From Nitrospira sp. (lineage in GTDB: Bacteria; Nitrospirota; Nitrospiria; Nitrospirales; Nitrospiraceae): a DNA stretch of 5,852 nucleotides. The position numbers and the translations under genes were made by a program. The stretch is taken from positions 1 through 5,852 of the forward strand of contig JAKDNQ010000147.1 in assembly GCA_030456405.1 (NCBI GenBank), in the 5' to 3' direction. The notes beneath the pieces are model-generated. The model searched no databases, was not told where the DNA came from, and saw only the letters and a program-made list of their open reading frames with translations. Below, piece by piece: positions 1-5,026 of this stretch (position 1 is the first letter of the stretch; the number at the start of each line of letters is the position of its first letter).

Positions 1-79
1 CCGCCACGTGCCACTCGATATATGAGGTGTGTTGGGGTATGCTGCCGCTCCGTTGAAAAAATAGGGGTATGGTATAGAC

Positions 80-421
80 ATGGAGCTCGTAGCCAATATC
101 GTCGGCCTTATCGTGGTGGCTGTCATCGCTGCCATCGTGATTGGGTTCTCTAACAAGTACGCCAAGAGGCGAATGGGCGGGTTGCCTGCGATGGGCAAGC
201 TGAATGTGCCGTGTGATCCGGCTCTCCATGCCGATTTCCTGAATGCATTGACCGGAGAAAAGATTCAGTTCGTTCCGCCGGCTCAGGTCGAGCCAGTGTC
301 TAGCAATTCGAGCAACCGGCAGGACTCGTCTATGTGTGTTGTGCTGGTTGCAGAAACGGACTATGCGCGGGCAGAACGAATCTTAGTTGGGTTTCAGCAA
401 AAGTGGTCTTCGCGAGGTTAG
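80..421 (+). CDS. Small membrane-anchored protein of unknown function
   Basis: The predicted protein has 113 residues. Residues 4-23 form one hydrophobic segment (VANIVGLIVVAVIAAIVIGF) followed by the basic stretch NKYAKRR, which fits a single N-terminal anchor with the rest in the cytoplasm. Residues 45-62 (PALHADFLNALTGEKIQF) and 85-104 (MCVVLVAETDYARAERIL) look like a small alpha/beta domain, separated by a Ser/Asn-rich linker at 73-84. The closing part loosely resembles the DUF2007 type of small signalling domain, but I cannot confirm that. The start is ATG at 80; an AGGGG at 63-67 is 12 bases upstream, which is far for a ribosome site. The gene runs in the same direction as the MauE-like gene, 186 bases away. 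I do not recognise a family with confidence. The reading frame itself is convincing from its composition and anchor-plus-domain layout. Confidence 0.7.
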   Translation: MELVANIVGLIVVAVIAAIVIGFSNKYAKRRMGGLPAMGKLNVPCDPALHADFLNALTGEKIQFVPPAQVEPVSSNSSNRQDSSMCVVLVAETDYARAERILVGFQQKWSSRG

Positions 422-568
422 AGGAAAAAGTGCGGTAGCGAAGGCACTGGCCCGCAAATCTTTGCTCTATCTGGTTTGTTTCGCTCTCTGAGCCAGACAA
501 ACAAAAGAAACCGGGCAGACTATAGGCCAGATGAACTAGATCCCCGCGACGCGCTGGGAAATGTTGAA

Positions 569-599
569 TTGCAAGATCTAACCTCCTCGCGCGTACAAT
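569..599 (+). promoter_or_regulatory. Candidate promoter of the MauE-like gene, leaderless start possible
   Basis: TTGCAA at 569-574 and TACAAT at 594-599 are separated by 19 bases, which is longer than ideal. The -10 box matches consensus at 5 of 6 positions. Transcription would begin near 606-608, at or next to the ATG at 608, and no Shine-Dalgarno sequence precedes that ATG. The inference is weak because of the spacer length. Confidence 0.35.
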
Positions 600-607
600 C
601 TGCTCTG

Positions 608-1030
608 ATGACCTTCTCCTGTCGGATTCTTCGCGCTCTTATCATTGGTATTCTCCTGGCATCGGCGTTAGGGAAGTCGCTCGACCTCGCGGGATTCGTC
701 GAGGTGCTTGCGACCTATCGCGCCGTTCCGGTCAGTTGGCTGTGGCTGCTGGCATGGTTGGTGATCGGCGTCGAATGGGCGCTCACACTGTGGCTGCTCT
801 TGGGCTGGCATCTTGAAATCGGAGCCCTGGCTTGCATGGCGCTCAATCTTGGCTATGCGGTCTGGATGACGGCATCATTGCTGCGCGGGCTCGATATTCC
901 AAACTGCGGGTGCTTCGGTCGCTTCGTTCCTCAGCCGCTGCGCTGGTATTCCCCGCTTGAAGACCTCGTACTTGTCGGTATGTCTTACGCCCTATGGCGC
1001 TGTACGAAAAACACGTCGCGCCCCCATTGA
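608..1030 (+). CDS. MauE/DoxX-type four-helix membrane protein
   Basis: This is a 140-residue integral membrane protein. Hydrophobic helices lie at about residues 5-22, 44-66, 70-92 and 117-131. The order is typical of the MauE branch of the DoxX-like superfamily: LASALGKSLDLAGF after the first helix, an early YRAVP, and a Cys pair in NCGCFGRF at 99-106 before the last helix. MauE proteins act in the membrane and are linked to thiol-disulfide handling during maturation of periplasmic enzymes; some relatives serve other redox roles. No methylamine dehydrogenase or thioredoxin-like partner is visible here, so the substrate is unknown. The frame is open upstream to a TTG at 476, but those 44 extra residues are polar, unlike the family, and have no ribosome site. 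ATG 608 puts the first helix at the N-terminus. A -10-like TACAAT ends eight bases before it. Confidence 0.85.
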   Translation: MTFSCRILRALIIGILLASALGKSLDLAGFVEVLATYRAVPVSWLWLLAWLVIGVEWALTLWLLLGWHLEIGALACMALNLGYAVWMTASLLRGLDIPNCGCFGRFVPQPLRWYSPLEDLVLVGMSYALWRCTKNTSRPH

Positions 1031-1316
1031 CACGAAATCCAGTGGGTGTAAGGAGAAGAAAAAGCCGTGAAACCTTTTTCTGTCTTCATCGGAGCGTCGG
1101 ACCCTCGCGACCTCGCAGATTCGAGACCAAGGGCAAATGTTTCAACCTGTGTGATCGGGCCGTGCAACTCAAAATACACGAGGCCATGGCTCAAAGCTCT
1201 GTAGCATCCGTCAACGGGAAAGATTGCACGGCGAGGAAAGCGCCGGCCCGCCACCCTTCGATAAACTCTTGGCAAGCGCGCCGGGAAATGGGGCCTGATG
1301 CTGTTCTCCTTAGTGG
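1031..1316. other. Intergenic stretch between convergent genes
   Basis: This lies between the end of the MauE-like gene and the end of the toxin gene. I see no convincing gene. A GTG at 1067 with AGGAG at 1051-1055 opens a 45-codon frame ending at 1204, but its peptide resembles nothing I know and the spacing is 11 bases. A short hairpin (CGGCG, loop AGGAAAG, CGCCG, about 1229-1245) lacks a T-run, so it is not a convincing terminator. Longer open frames on both strands here have no family features. Confidence 0.4.
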
Positions 1317-1574
1317 TTAGCGGTAGACTTCTTTGCGATCTCTGATCTTCACGACCTGAACAGTCAGTTCCTTGTCTTGAATTGTGTAGATAATTCGATA
1401 GTCGCCTTCGCGGATACGGTATAGGTCATCTTCGCCGGCAAGTTTCTTTACCCCCTGTGGACGGGGATTGGTCCGGAGAGCCTTCAGGCGTTTGACGATG
1501 CGTTTCTGAATCGGTTCAGCGAGTGCTTTGAGTTGTCGTTCGGCAGGCGGGGCGAGGAGGATCGAGTAGGCCAT
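1317..1574 (-). CDS. RelE/ParE-family toxin
   Basis: The 85-residue protein is a usual length for RelE/ParE-superfamily toxins, many of which are ribosome-dependent mRNA endonucleases. The pattern fits: an N-terminal strand (YSILLAPPAERQLKAL), a helical pair through about residue 35 (IQKRIVKRLKAL), the family hinge NPRP at 36-39, KKLAG at 43-47, then LYRIREGDYRIIYTI at 51-65 and a last strand ending in KIRDRKEVYR. Arg55/Arg60, Arg80 and Tyr84 sit where RelE relatives place their basic and tyrosine active-site residues; their role here is inferred. The ATG lies six bases after the antitoxin stop and has no good ribosome site of its own, which suggests coupling to antitoxin translation. Gene order is antitoxin then toxin, as in most Phd/YefM-RelE pairs. 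Activity as a ParE-like gyrase poison cannot be excluded from sequence. Confidence 0.9.
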   Translation of the reverse strand: MAYSILLAPPAERQLKALAEPIQKRIVKRLKALRTNPRPQGVKKLAGEDDLYRIREGDYRIIYTIQDKELTVQVVKIRDRKEVYR

Positions 1575-1580
1575 CGTGAA

Positions 1581-1835
1581 CTAGAGGCCAAGATCCTTCA
1601 GAATCGCGTCGAGCGGCTTCGCGCCTTTTTTCTTCGTTTCAGCCAACGCGGCTCGGGCATCGGCCAGATCGATCCGATCTTCGAGTTCCTCCAAGAGCCG
1701 CAGGTCGTCAATCGGAACCACCGCAGCGATGTCTTTCCCGCGCCGGCGCACCACCACACGCTCTTTCCCATAGGCCGCACGGTTGATCGTATCCGCAAAC
1801 CCCTGTCGCGCCTTACTGGCTGGAAGATGTGCCAT
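1581..1835 (-). CDS. Phd/YefM-family antitoxin
   Basis: The 84-residue protein has the Phd/YefM fold signature. An N-terminal DNA-binding and dimerisation part reads ASKARQGFADTINRAAYG (6-23), then strands ERVVVRRRGKDIAAVVPIDD (25-44). An acidic helical part follows (LRLLEELEDRIDLADARAAL), with the tail PLDAILKDLGL that would wrap the toxin. The protein would neutralise the downstream RelE/ParE toxin and repress the shared promoter. I chose ATG at 1835 because a perfect AAGGAGG (complement of 1841-1847) lies five bases upstream. An in-frame ATG at 1871 would add 12 residues (MNTSSQFQKEDA) without a ribosome site. The promoter and operator directly upstream support autoregulation. Confidence 0.93.
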   Translation of the reverse strand: MAHLPASKARQGFADTINRAAYGKERVVVRRRGKDIAAVVPIDDLRLLEELEDRIDLADARAALAETKKKGAKPLDAILKDLGL

Positions 1836-1871
1836 CGCGTCCTCCTTCTGAAACTGGCTCGATGTATTCAA

Positions 1872-1916
1872 TGTACGAAGTGTACAAATTGTACGTCAGG
1901 ACGTGTAAGAGGTCAA
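1872..1916 (-). promoter_or_regulatory. Promoter and repeated operator of the toxin-antitoxin operon
   Basis: On the minus strand TTGACC (1916-1911), a 17-base spacer and TACAAT (1893-1888) form a strong sigma70-type promoter, placing the transcript start near 1881. Over it lie three TGTAC units starting at 1872, 1881 and 1890, exactly 9 bp apart. The second and third form the perfect inverted repeat GTACAAATTGTAC (1882-1894), which covers the -10 box; the first and second form GTAC-N5-GTAC. This is what an antitoxin operator that blocks polymerase would look like. Binding by this antitoxin is inferred. Confidence 0.8.
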
Positions 1917-2194
1917 GTAAGGGGACGGTAGGCCGGTAAGGGGGAGAAGTGAAGAGTTATCGTAACGAGGTAAGGGGGAAAGGCGGGGAGCTAGGCCGCC
2001 CCAGCCCGCCGCACGCCGGGAAACGTTTCCTGACAACATTTTATTCCCCATAAGTCAATACTCATGCCTGACCCCAAAATCTTGACCTTGGACGGCCTTT
2101 CTGAGCAGCCTGCGGGTCAGTCGGCTTCCGTCAGCGACCTCAGACGCGGTGTCGCTTTCGGTGTCGTCGTCTCGTTTGTCAACACACTGCTAGT
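1917..2194. other. Gene-free stretch with short repeats and palindromes
   Basis: I see no convincing gene. The stretch holds three GTAAGGGG units (1917, 1936, 1970), the last two extended to GTAAGGGGGA. It also holds a GGCGG/CCGCC hairpin at 1982-2000 and the perfect 12-bp palindrome GGAAACGTTTCC at 2019-2030. That palindrome looks like a LacI-type operator core but controls no visible gene. TGACCCC at 2069-2075 is the inverse of the GGGGTCA motif near 4444. A 62-codon frame at 2064-2252 runs into the antisense of the SRPBCC gene and looks spurious. Confidence 0.5.
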
Positions 2195-2632
2195 TCAGTC
2201 GGCGATGCTCTCTTCCAAATGCCCAAGCATGGTCGTCCATCCGCCGCTGTAGCCTTGCTGGCCTTGTTGCGGCAGGCGTTCATGAATCAGGACGAGTTCA
2301 GTACCCTCCCCAACGGGCTTCAGAGTCACTGTGACAAGCGTTTCGACATCGAGTGTCGTCGGCCCTTTCCAGGTGAAAGCAAGGCGCTCATACGGATCAA
2401 CCGCCACATAGGACCCGCTGATCTCGCAAACAGCGTCAGGACCGCCCATCGCCAGGCGAAAGTTGCCGCCAACACGCGCATCAGCTTCCGCCGTACAAGC
2501 GACAGGCCCCGGATAAGGGCTCATCCAACGCACCATGCGTACAGGATCGGTCCACATTCGGAAGACGATCTTTGGCGACTTCTTCAACAGCCGCCGCACT
2601 TCTACGACACCTCGACTACTCATCGCCGTCAT
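2195..2632 (-). CDS. AHSA1-type SRPBCC domain protein
   Basis: The 145-residue protein is a single START/Bet v1-like (SRPBCC) domain of the AHSA1 group, the normal length. It begins with the strand VVEVRRLLKKSPKIVFRMW (9-27), followed by DPVRMVRWMSP, the GGNFRLAM strand (55-62), SGSYVAVDPYERLAFTWKG (72-90), VTVTLKPVGEGTELVLIHE (100-118) and the closing helix GWTTMLGHLEESI. The fold makes a hydrophobic cavity for a small ligand; no ligand can be named. Its ATG overlaps the ArsR stop as ATGA (2632-2629), so translation is probably coupled to the regulator. A second ATG three codons in is also possible. ArsR-AHSA1 pairs are common in bacteria, often with unknown substrates. A second SRPBCC gene and the stump of a third lie on the divergent side. 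Confidence 0.9.
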   Translation of the reverse strand: MTAMSSRGVVEVRRLLKKSPKIVFRMWTDPVRMVRWMSPYPGPVACTAEADARVGGNFRLAMGGPDAVCEISGSYVAVDPYERLAFTWKGPTTLDVETLVTVTLKPVGEGTELVLIHERLPQQGQQGYSGGWTTMLGHLEESIAD

Positions 2633-2976
2633 CGTCTTCCCCCCTCGTCTTCGAGCGCCCGCTCCAAGGCCTCCATACGCTCGTCCCAGAAGCGTCGCAT
2701 GCGCTCTATCCAGGCGCCGATCTCATCTAGCGCCCGCGCATTGATCGACAAATAATGGTCGCGACCGACGATACGCCGGCGCACAAGCCCGCTCTCTTCC
2801 AACACCTTGATGTGCTTGGAGACTGCGTTGAGCGACATGTCGAACGGCTCGGCAATTTCACTCACCCGCGCCTCACCCCTCAACAGCGCGTCAAGAATGG
2901 AACGCCGGGTGGCGTCCGCGAGCGCGGAAAGCACGGCGTCAAGCCGGGCTGCTTTGGCCTCGCCTACGCTTCCCAC
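2629..2976 (-). CDS. ArsR-family transcriptional regulator without a cysteine metal site
   Basis: The 115-residue winged helix-turn-helix repressor is close to the usual ArsR length. LDAVLSALADATRRSILDAL (12-31) is the typical first helix pair; RVSEIAEPFDMS and the recognition helix LNAVSKHIKVLEESGLV follow at 37-65, and the wing is RRRIVGRDHYLSI. It contains no cysteine, so it is not a classical arsenic or cadmium sensor; the AHSA1-linked branch of the family is more likely. The frame is open up to an ATG at 3048, but that start lies upstream of the predicted transcript start (near 3021) and would add an Arg-rich extension. GTG at 2976 has GGAG ten bases upstream and gives the family length. 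It overlaps the SRPBCC gene by four bases and faces the SDR operon divergently, which suggests control of both. Confidence 0.88.
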   Translation of the reverse strand: MGSVGEAKAARLDAVLSALADATRRSILDALLRGEARVSEIAEPFDMSLNAVSKHIKVLEESGLVRRRIVGRDHYLSINARALDEIGAWIERMRRFWDERMEALERALEDEGGRR

Positions 2977-3027
2977 GACCCGCCTTCTCCTTGGCCTCGC
3001 ATTTGATCTTGCGTGTCCTCCAAATTT

Positions 3028-3056
3028 ATTCCACCAGATGGTTGACAATCTGTCAA
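3028..3056 (-). promoter_or_regulatory. Promoter of the arsR-SRPBCC operon
   Basis: On the minus strand TTGACA (3056-3051), a 17-base spacer and TGGAAT (3033-3028) form a promoter with a perfect -35 box and a 4-of-6 -10 box. Transcription would start near 3021. This leaves a leader of about 45 bases before GTG 2976 and argues against the upstream ATG at 3048 as the start. Confidence 0.65.
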
Positions 3057-3070
3057 GCCGCTTGTATATT
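3042..3070 (+). promoter_or_regulatory. Promoter of the SDR-SRPBCC operon
   Basis: TTGACA (3042-3047), a 17-base spacer and TATATT (3065-3070) are close to the sigma70 consensus (6 of 6 and 5 of 6), with the start near 3077 and a leader of about 40 bases. Its -35 box is one arm of the palindrome TTGACA-ATC-TGTCAA (3042-3056); the other arm is the -35 box of the opposite promoter. Confidence 0.8.
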
Positions 3071-3085
3071 CAACCTATTGGTTGA
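3070..3085. promoter_or_regulatory. Candidate ArsR operator
   Basis: TCAACC-TATT-GGTTGA is a perfect 6-bp inverted repeat that overlaps the end of the SDR -10 box and its transcript start. A third GGTTGA half-site lies at 3040-3045, exactly 40 bp from the one at 3080. The position fits repression by the ArsR protein encoded next door; the binding itself is inferred. Confidence 0.6.
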
Positions 3086-3116
3086 TTGTTCTGAAACAAA
3101 GGTAGGAGAATTGGTG

Positions 3117-3878
3117 ATGACGCTGCGCGGCAAGGTCGCCCTGATCACTGGGGGAAACAGTGGCATTGGCTTAGCGATCGCCAGGGAATTCAAGGCTAAC
3201 GGCGCTCAACTCGTCATCAGTGGTCGAGACTCTGGGACGCTAGCTTCAGTCCAAAAGGAACTCGGTCCTGAGACGCTCGTCGTGCAGAGCGATGTGCGCA
3301 AGCTCACCGATATCGACCGGTTGGTCGCAGAAGCCAGGAACCGCTTTGGCCGCATCGACGTGCTCGTCGCCAATGCCGGCATCGTCAAGTTTGCCCCGAT
3401 CGAGGTAATGCACGAGTCGCTGTTCGACGAACTCCACGAGATCCACTTCAAAGGCTCGTTCTTTACGGTGCAGAAGGCTCTGCCTCTCATGCGCGATGGC
3501 GGCTCCATTGTGCTGCTTGGTTCAGCGGATGCGGACAAACAGGGCCGCATCGGCACCTCGATCTACACAGCCTGCAAGGCTGCCGTGCGCTCGCTTGCGC
3601 GCTCGATGGCGGCTGAACTTCTTCCGCGGCGGATTCGCGTCAATGTCTTAAGTCCCGGCATGACCGAGACGCCCATCATCACGCGAGAGGGCGGCATGCC
3701 CGGCGTCACGCCTGAAGAACTTGCGGCCATGATCACCGCGACAATCCCAATGCGCCGCCTCGGGCGGCCCGATGAAATGGCCAAAGCCGCACTCTTCTTA
3801 GCCTCGGATGATTCCAGTTACTGCCTCGGCATGGAGGTCGTCGTCGACGGCGGCCTCACACAACTCGTCAATCCGTAA
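3117..3878 (+). CDS. Short-chain dehydrogenase/reductase (SDR), classical type
   Basis: The 253-residue protein is an NAD(P)-dependent oxidoreductase of usual length for a classical SDR. The cofactor loop TGGNSGIG is at residues 11-18. SGRD at 35-38 puts Arg37 at the end of the second strand, which favours NADP(H). Asp59 (SDV) and ANAG (85-88) follow. The catalytic parts are Ser136 (GSADADK) and Tyr150-x3-Lys154 (YTACK), then RIRVNVLSPGMTETP in the C-terminal third. The tetrad Asn, normally in a motif like (D/E)IN-x-KG, is His110 here (EIHFKGSFF). ATG 3117 has AGGAG at 3104-3108, eight bases upstream. In-frame GTG 3114 is an alternative; the open frame back to 2991 crosses the promoter. The gene is first in an operon with a SRPBCC gene 27 bases downstream. 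The substrate is unknown. Confidence 0.92.
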   Translation: MTLRGKVALITGGNSGIGLAIAREFKANGAQLVISGRDSGTLASVQKELGPETLVVQSDVRKLTDIDRLVAEARNRFGRIDVLVANAGIVKFAPIEVMHESLFDELHEIHFKGSFFTVQKALPLMRDGGSIVLLGSADADKQGRIGTSIYTACKAAVRSLARSMAAELLPRRIRVNVLSPGMTETPIITREGGMPGVTPEELAAMITATIPMRRLGRPDEMAKAALFLASDDSSYCLGMEVVVDGGLTQLVNP

Positions 3879-3905
3879 CGCGATCTTCAGTAAGGAGGAT
3901 TTCCA

Positions 3906-4331
3906 ATGGTCGATCTTCATCATCACGTTGAGATCAAGGCGCCCGCCGCCATTGTTTTCGACACCATCGCTACCGCCAAAGGTAATCGTGGCTGGTGGAC
4001 TGCCGATTCAAACGTCGACAACAAGATTGGCGGCAAGGCGGAGTTTGGCTTTTCTAACCGCGGGATGGTTTTTCACATGACCATCGACATGCGCACGGCC
4101 AACAAAGAGCTCGCCATGTCCTGCTCCGGCGACCACGAAGAATGGACCGGCACCAAGCTCATCTGGCGGCTCGAAGAGAAGGACGGCTTCACGATCCTCC
4201 ACTTCACGCACGCAGGCTGGCGCAATGCCACCGACTTCTGCGCTTCGTGTAACTCGATGTGGGGCAATCTCATGTTTCGGCTCAAGGCCTTTGCCGAGAC
4301 CGGCAAGCCATCGCCGCAATGGACAGAATAG
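3906..4331 (+). CDS. SRPBCC domain protein, second copy
   Basis: The 141-residue protein is a one-domain START-like protein. The opening strand HHHVEIKAPAAIVFDTIATA (5-24) leads to GNRGWWTADSNVDNKIGG, then FHMTIDMRTANKELAMSC, EEWTGTKLIWRLEEKDGFTI and LHFTHAGWRNATDFCASCNS, with a final helix MWGNLMFRLKAFAETG. This WWT / EEWTGTKL / FTHAGWRNATDF pattern is a recognisable SRPBCC subgroup, different from the ArsR-linked copy. A strong AAGGAGG (3892-3898) sits seven bases before the ATG, so it should be well translated from the SDR transcript. It probably binds a small hydrophobic ligand related to the SDR substrate; that link is only inferred from the shared operon. Confidence 0.9.
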   Translation: MVDLHHHVEIKAPAAIVFDTIATAKGNRGWWTADSNVDNKIGGKAEFGFSNRGMVFHMTIDMRTANKELAMSCSGDHEEWTGTKLIWRLEEKDGFTILHFTHAGWRNATDFCASCNSMWGNLMFRLKAFAETGKPSPQWTE

Positions 4332-4376
4332 TCCGTTCGACAATTCCAAGTCTCGTTTCCTTCAGGAGCACTCTCA

Positions 4377-4460
4377 ATGCCGGACATCCTTCACCGCATT
4401 GGCGTCAACGCCAAACCTGAACGGGGTCACAAAGTGAAAAAGTGGGGTCACGTCTTGTAA
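4377..4460 (+). pseudogene. 5' stump of a third SRPBCC gene
   Basis: An ATG with AGGAG at 4363-4367 (nine bases upstream) opens a 27-codon frame. Its first 15 residues, MPDILHRIGVNAKPE, match the usual start of SRPBCC proteins (first strand, then the APE/SPE turn before the first helix). After Glu15 the frame enters sequence holding two GGGGTCAC repeats, reads RGHKVKKWGHVL and stops at 4458. The rest of the domain, including any WWT motif, is not found further on in the window. This looks like a gene cut by an insertion or rearrangement at about 4422. It lies 45 bases after the second SRPBCC gene in the same orientation, so the original operon was probably SDR-SRPBCC-SRPBCC. A short functional peptide is possible but less likely. 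Confidence 0.7.
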
Positions 4461-4475
4461 TCATGCATTCTGACA
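4423..4475. repeat. GGGGTCAC direct repeats at the break point
   Basis: GGGGTCAC occurs at 4423-4430 and 4444-4451, 21 bp apart. The second copy continues into GTCTTG and a short AT-rich stretch. GGGGTCA followed by GTCTTG resembles a motif I associate with the flanks of REP-type (Y1 transposase) elements in environmental bacteria; this is recollection, not a search. It marks the junction between the cassette and the next gene block. Confidence 0.4.
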
Positions 4476-4481
4476 CAGCCA

Positions 4482-4811
4482 TCAGCGTCCAACTCGCGCC
4501 GCCACGGCGAAGTGAAAGAAGTAGCGGTCTAAGGAAGCCAAGTCGCTTCCGTAGACTGAGCCTCCAAACATGGCGTCACAGAGTATTTCGCGGGTGCGGG
4601 TGAGTTCTTTGCGCCGACCTCTCCAGCGTTCGTCCGCGATCGTCAGGTCCAACAATTCCAACGCGCGAAGGAACGGCTGTTCACAGCGCTGCTGGTCCTT
4701 TCCATACCATCGAGCGGCACGCGCCACATCGCTCCCGACATTGGCCAACTGCTCCATGAGCGACAAGCTCTGCCATCGGCCTGCGGCGAGATTCGCATGG
4801 ACGTATGACAT
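4482..4811 (-). CDS. Conserved-looking small protein of unknown function
   Basis: The 109-residue, probably all-helical soluble protein shows features seen in a family I remember only as hypothetical proteins. These are the opening YVHANLAAGRWQSLSLMEQL (3-22), LANVGSDVARAARWYGK with a basic/aromatic pair, PFLRALELLDLTIAD, and the end YFFHFAVAARVGR. There is no signal peptide or membrane helix. ATG 4811 is preceded by AAGGAG at eight bases. The open frame reaches back to 5135, but that would run through the hairpin repeats as Arg/Pro-rich sequence and is rejected. Its 3' end lies just after the break in the third SRPBCC gene, and it faces that operon tail to tail. No function is proposed. Confidence 0.8.
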   Translation of the reverse strand: MSYVHANLAAGRWQSLSLMEQLANVGSDVARAARWYGKDQQRCEQPFLRALELLDLTIADERWRGRRKELTRTREILCDAMFGGSVYGSDLASLDRYFFHFAVAARVGR

Positions 4812-4851
4812 GCCGCTTACTCCTTGACCAGTCGGGCGACGAAACTGGGAC

Positions 4852-4880
4852 ATTCTACTTTTTCGGGCTGGCTTGGTCCA
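4852..4880 (-). promoter_or_regulatory. Candidate promoter of the 109-residue protein gene
   Basis: On the minus strand TGGACC (4880-4875), a 17-base spacer and TAGAAT (4857-4852) match consensus at 4 and 5 of 6 positions. Transcription would start near 4845, leaving a leader of about 34 bases that contains the ribosome site. Confidence 0.5.
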
Positions 4881-4889
4881 TCTCAATAG

Positions 4890-4958
4890 TGCGCGCGTCC
4901 AACGAGGGGAGTCTGCGACCGCGCGTTGCGCGAGCATAGGGAATTGCCCGGTCTCCCT
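4890..4958. repeat. Hairpin-forming intergenic repeat, copy A
   Basis: The first 47 bases align without gaps to copy B (36 of 47 identical), and both end in CTCCCT. The core is CAACG (4900-4904) and CGTTG (4924-4928) around a 19-base loop. The stem can extend outward through imperfect GC pairs (GCGCGC side against CGCGAGC). A pyrimidine-rich tract follows to about 4993. It may be a dispersed intergenic repeat family of this genome. Confidence 0.7.
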
Positions 4959-5026
4959 TCTTTCCTTTCTTCTCCCTCTATTCCTGCTCTCCAGTATTGG
5001 AGGGGGCGGCCAAGGTTGCCCTCGAC

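Noticed and set aside
476..607. TTG-initiated extension of the MauE-like protein
   Set aside because: The 44 residues are polar, unlike the family, and no ribosome site precedes the TTG.
1229..1245. CGGCG/CGCCG hairpin as a terminator between convergent genes
   Set aside because: Only a 5-bp stem and no T-run on either strand.
985..1320. Two overlapping open frames of about 100 codons, one on each strand
   Set aside because: Their peptides have no recognisable family pattern, no ribosome site, and overlap the end of the MauE-like gene.
1533..1931. 132-codon rightward frame over the toxin-antitoxin operon
   Set aside because: It is antisense to two well-supported genes and to their promoter.
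2019..2030. Perfect palindrome GGAAACGTTTCC as a LacI-type operator
   Set aside because: No gene or promoter nearby for it to control and no LacI-family gene in the window; listed only as part of the intergenic stretch.
2064..2755. Rightward open frames of 62, 178 and 69 codons across the leftward SRPBCC gene
   Set aside because: Their composition is that of antisense reading of a real gene, and the SRPBCC domain on the minus strand is clear.
2977..3048. Upstream ATG start for the ArsR protein
   Set aside because: It lies before the predicted transcript start and adds an Arg-rich stretch; GTG 2976 has a ribosome site and gives the family length.
2991..3116. N-terminal extension of the SDR
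   Set aside because: It would begin upstream of the promoter; classical SDRs start a few residues before the TGxxxGxG motif, as from ATG 3117.
4008..4387. Leftward frames of 104 and 113 codons over the second SRPBCC gene
   Set aside because: They are antisense readings of a clear domain; no ribosome sites.
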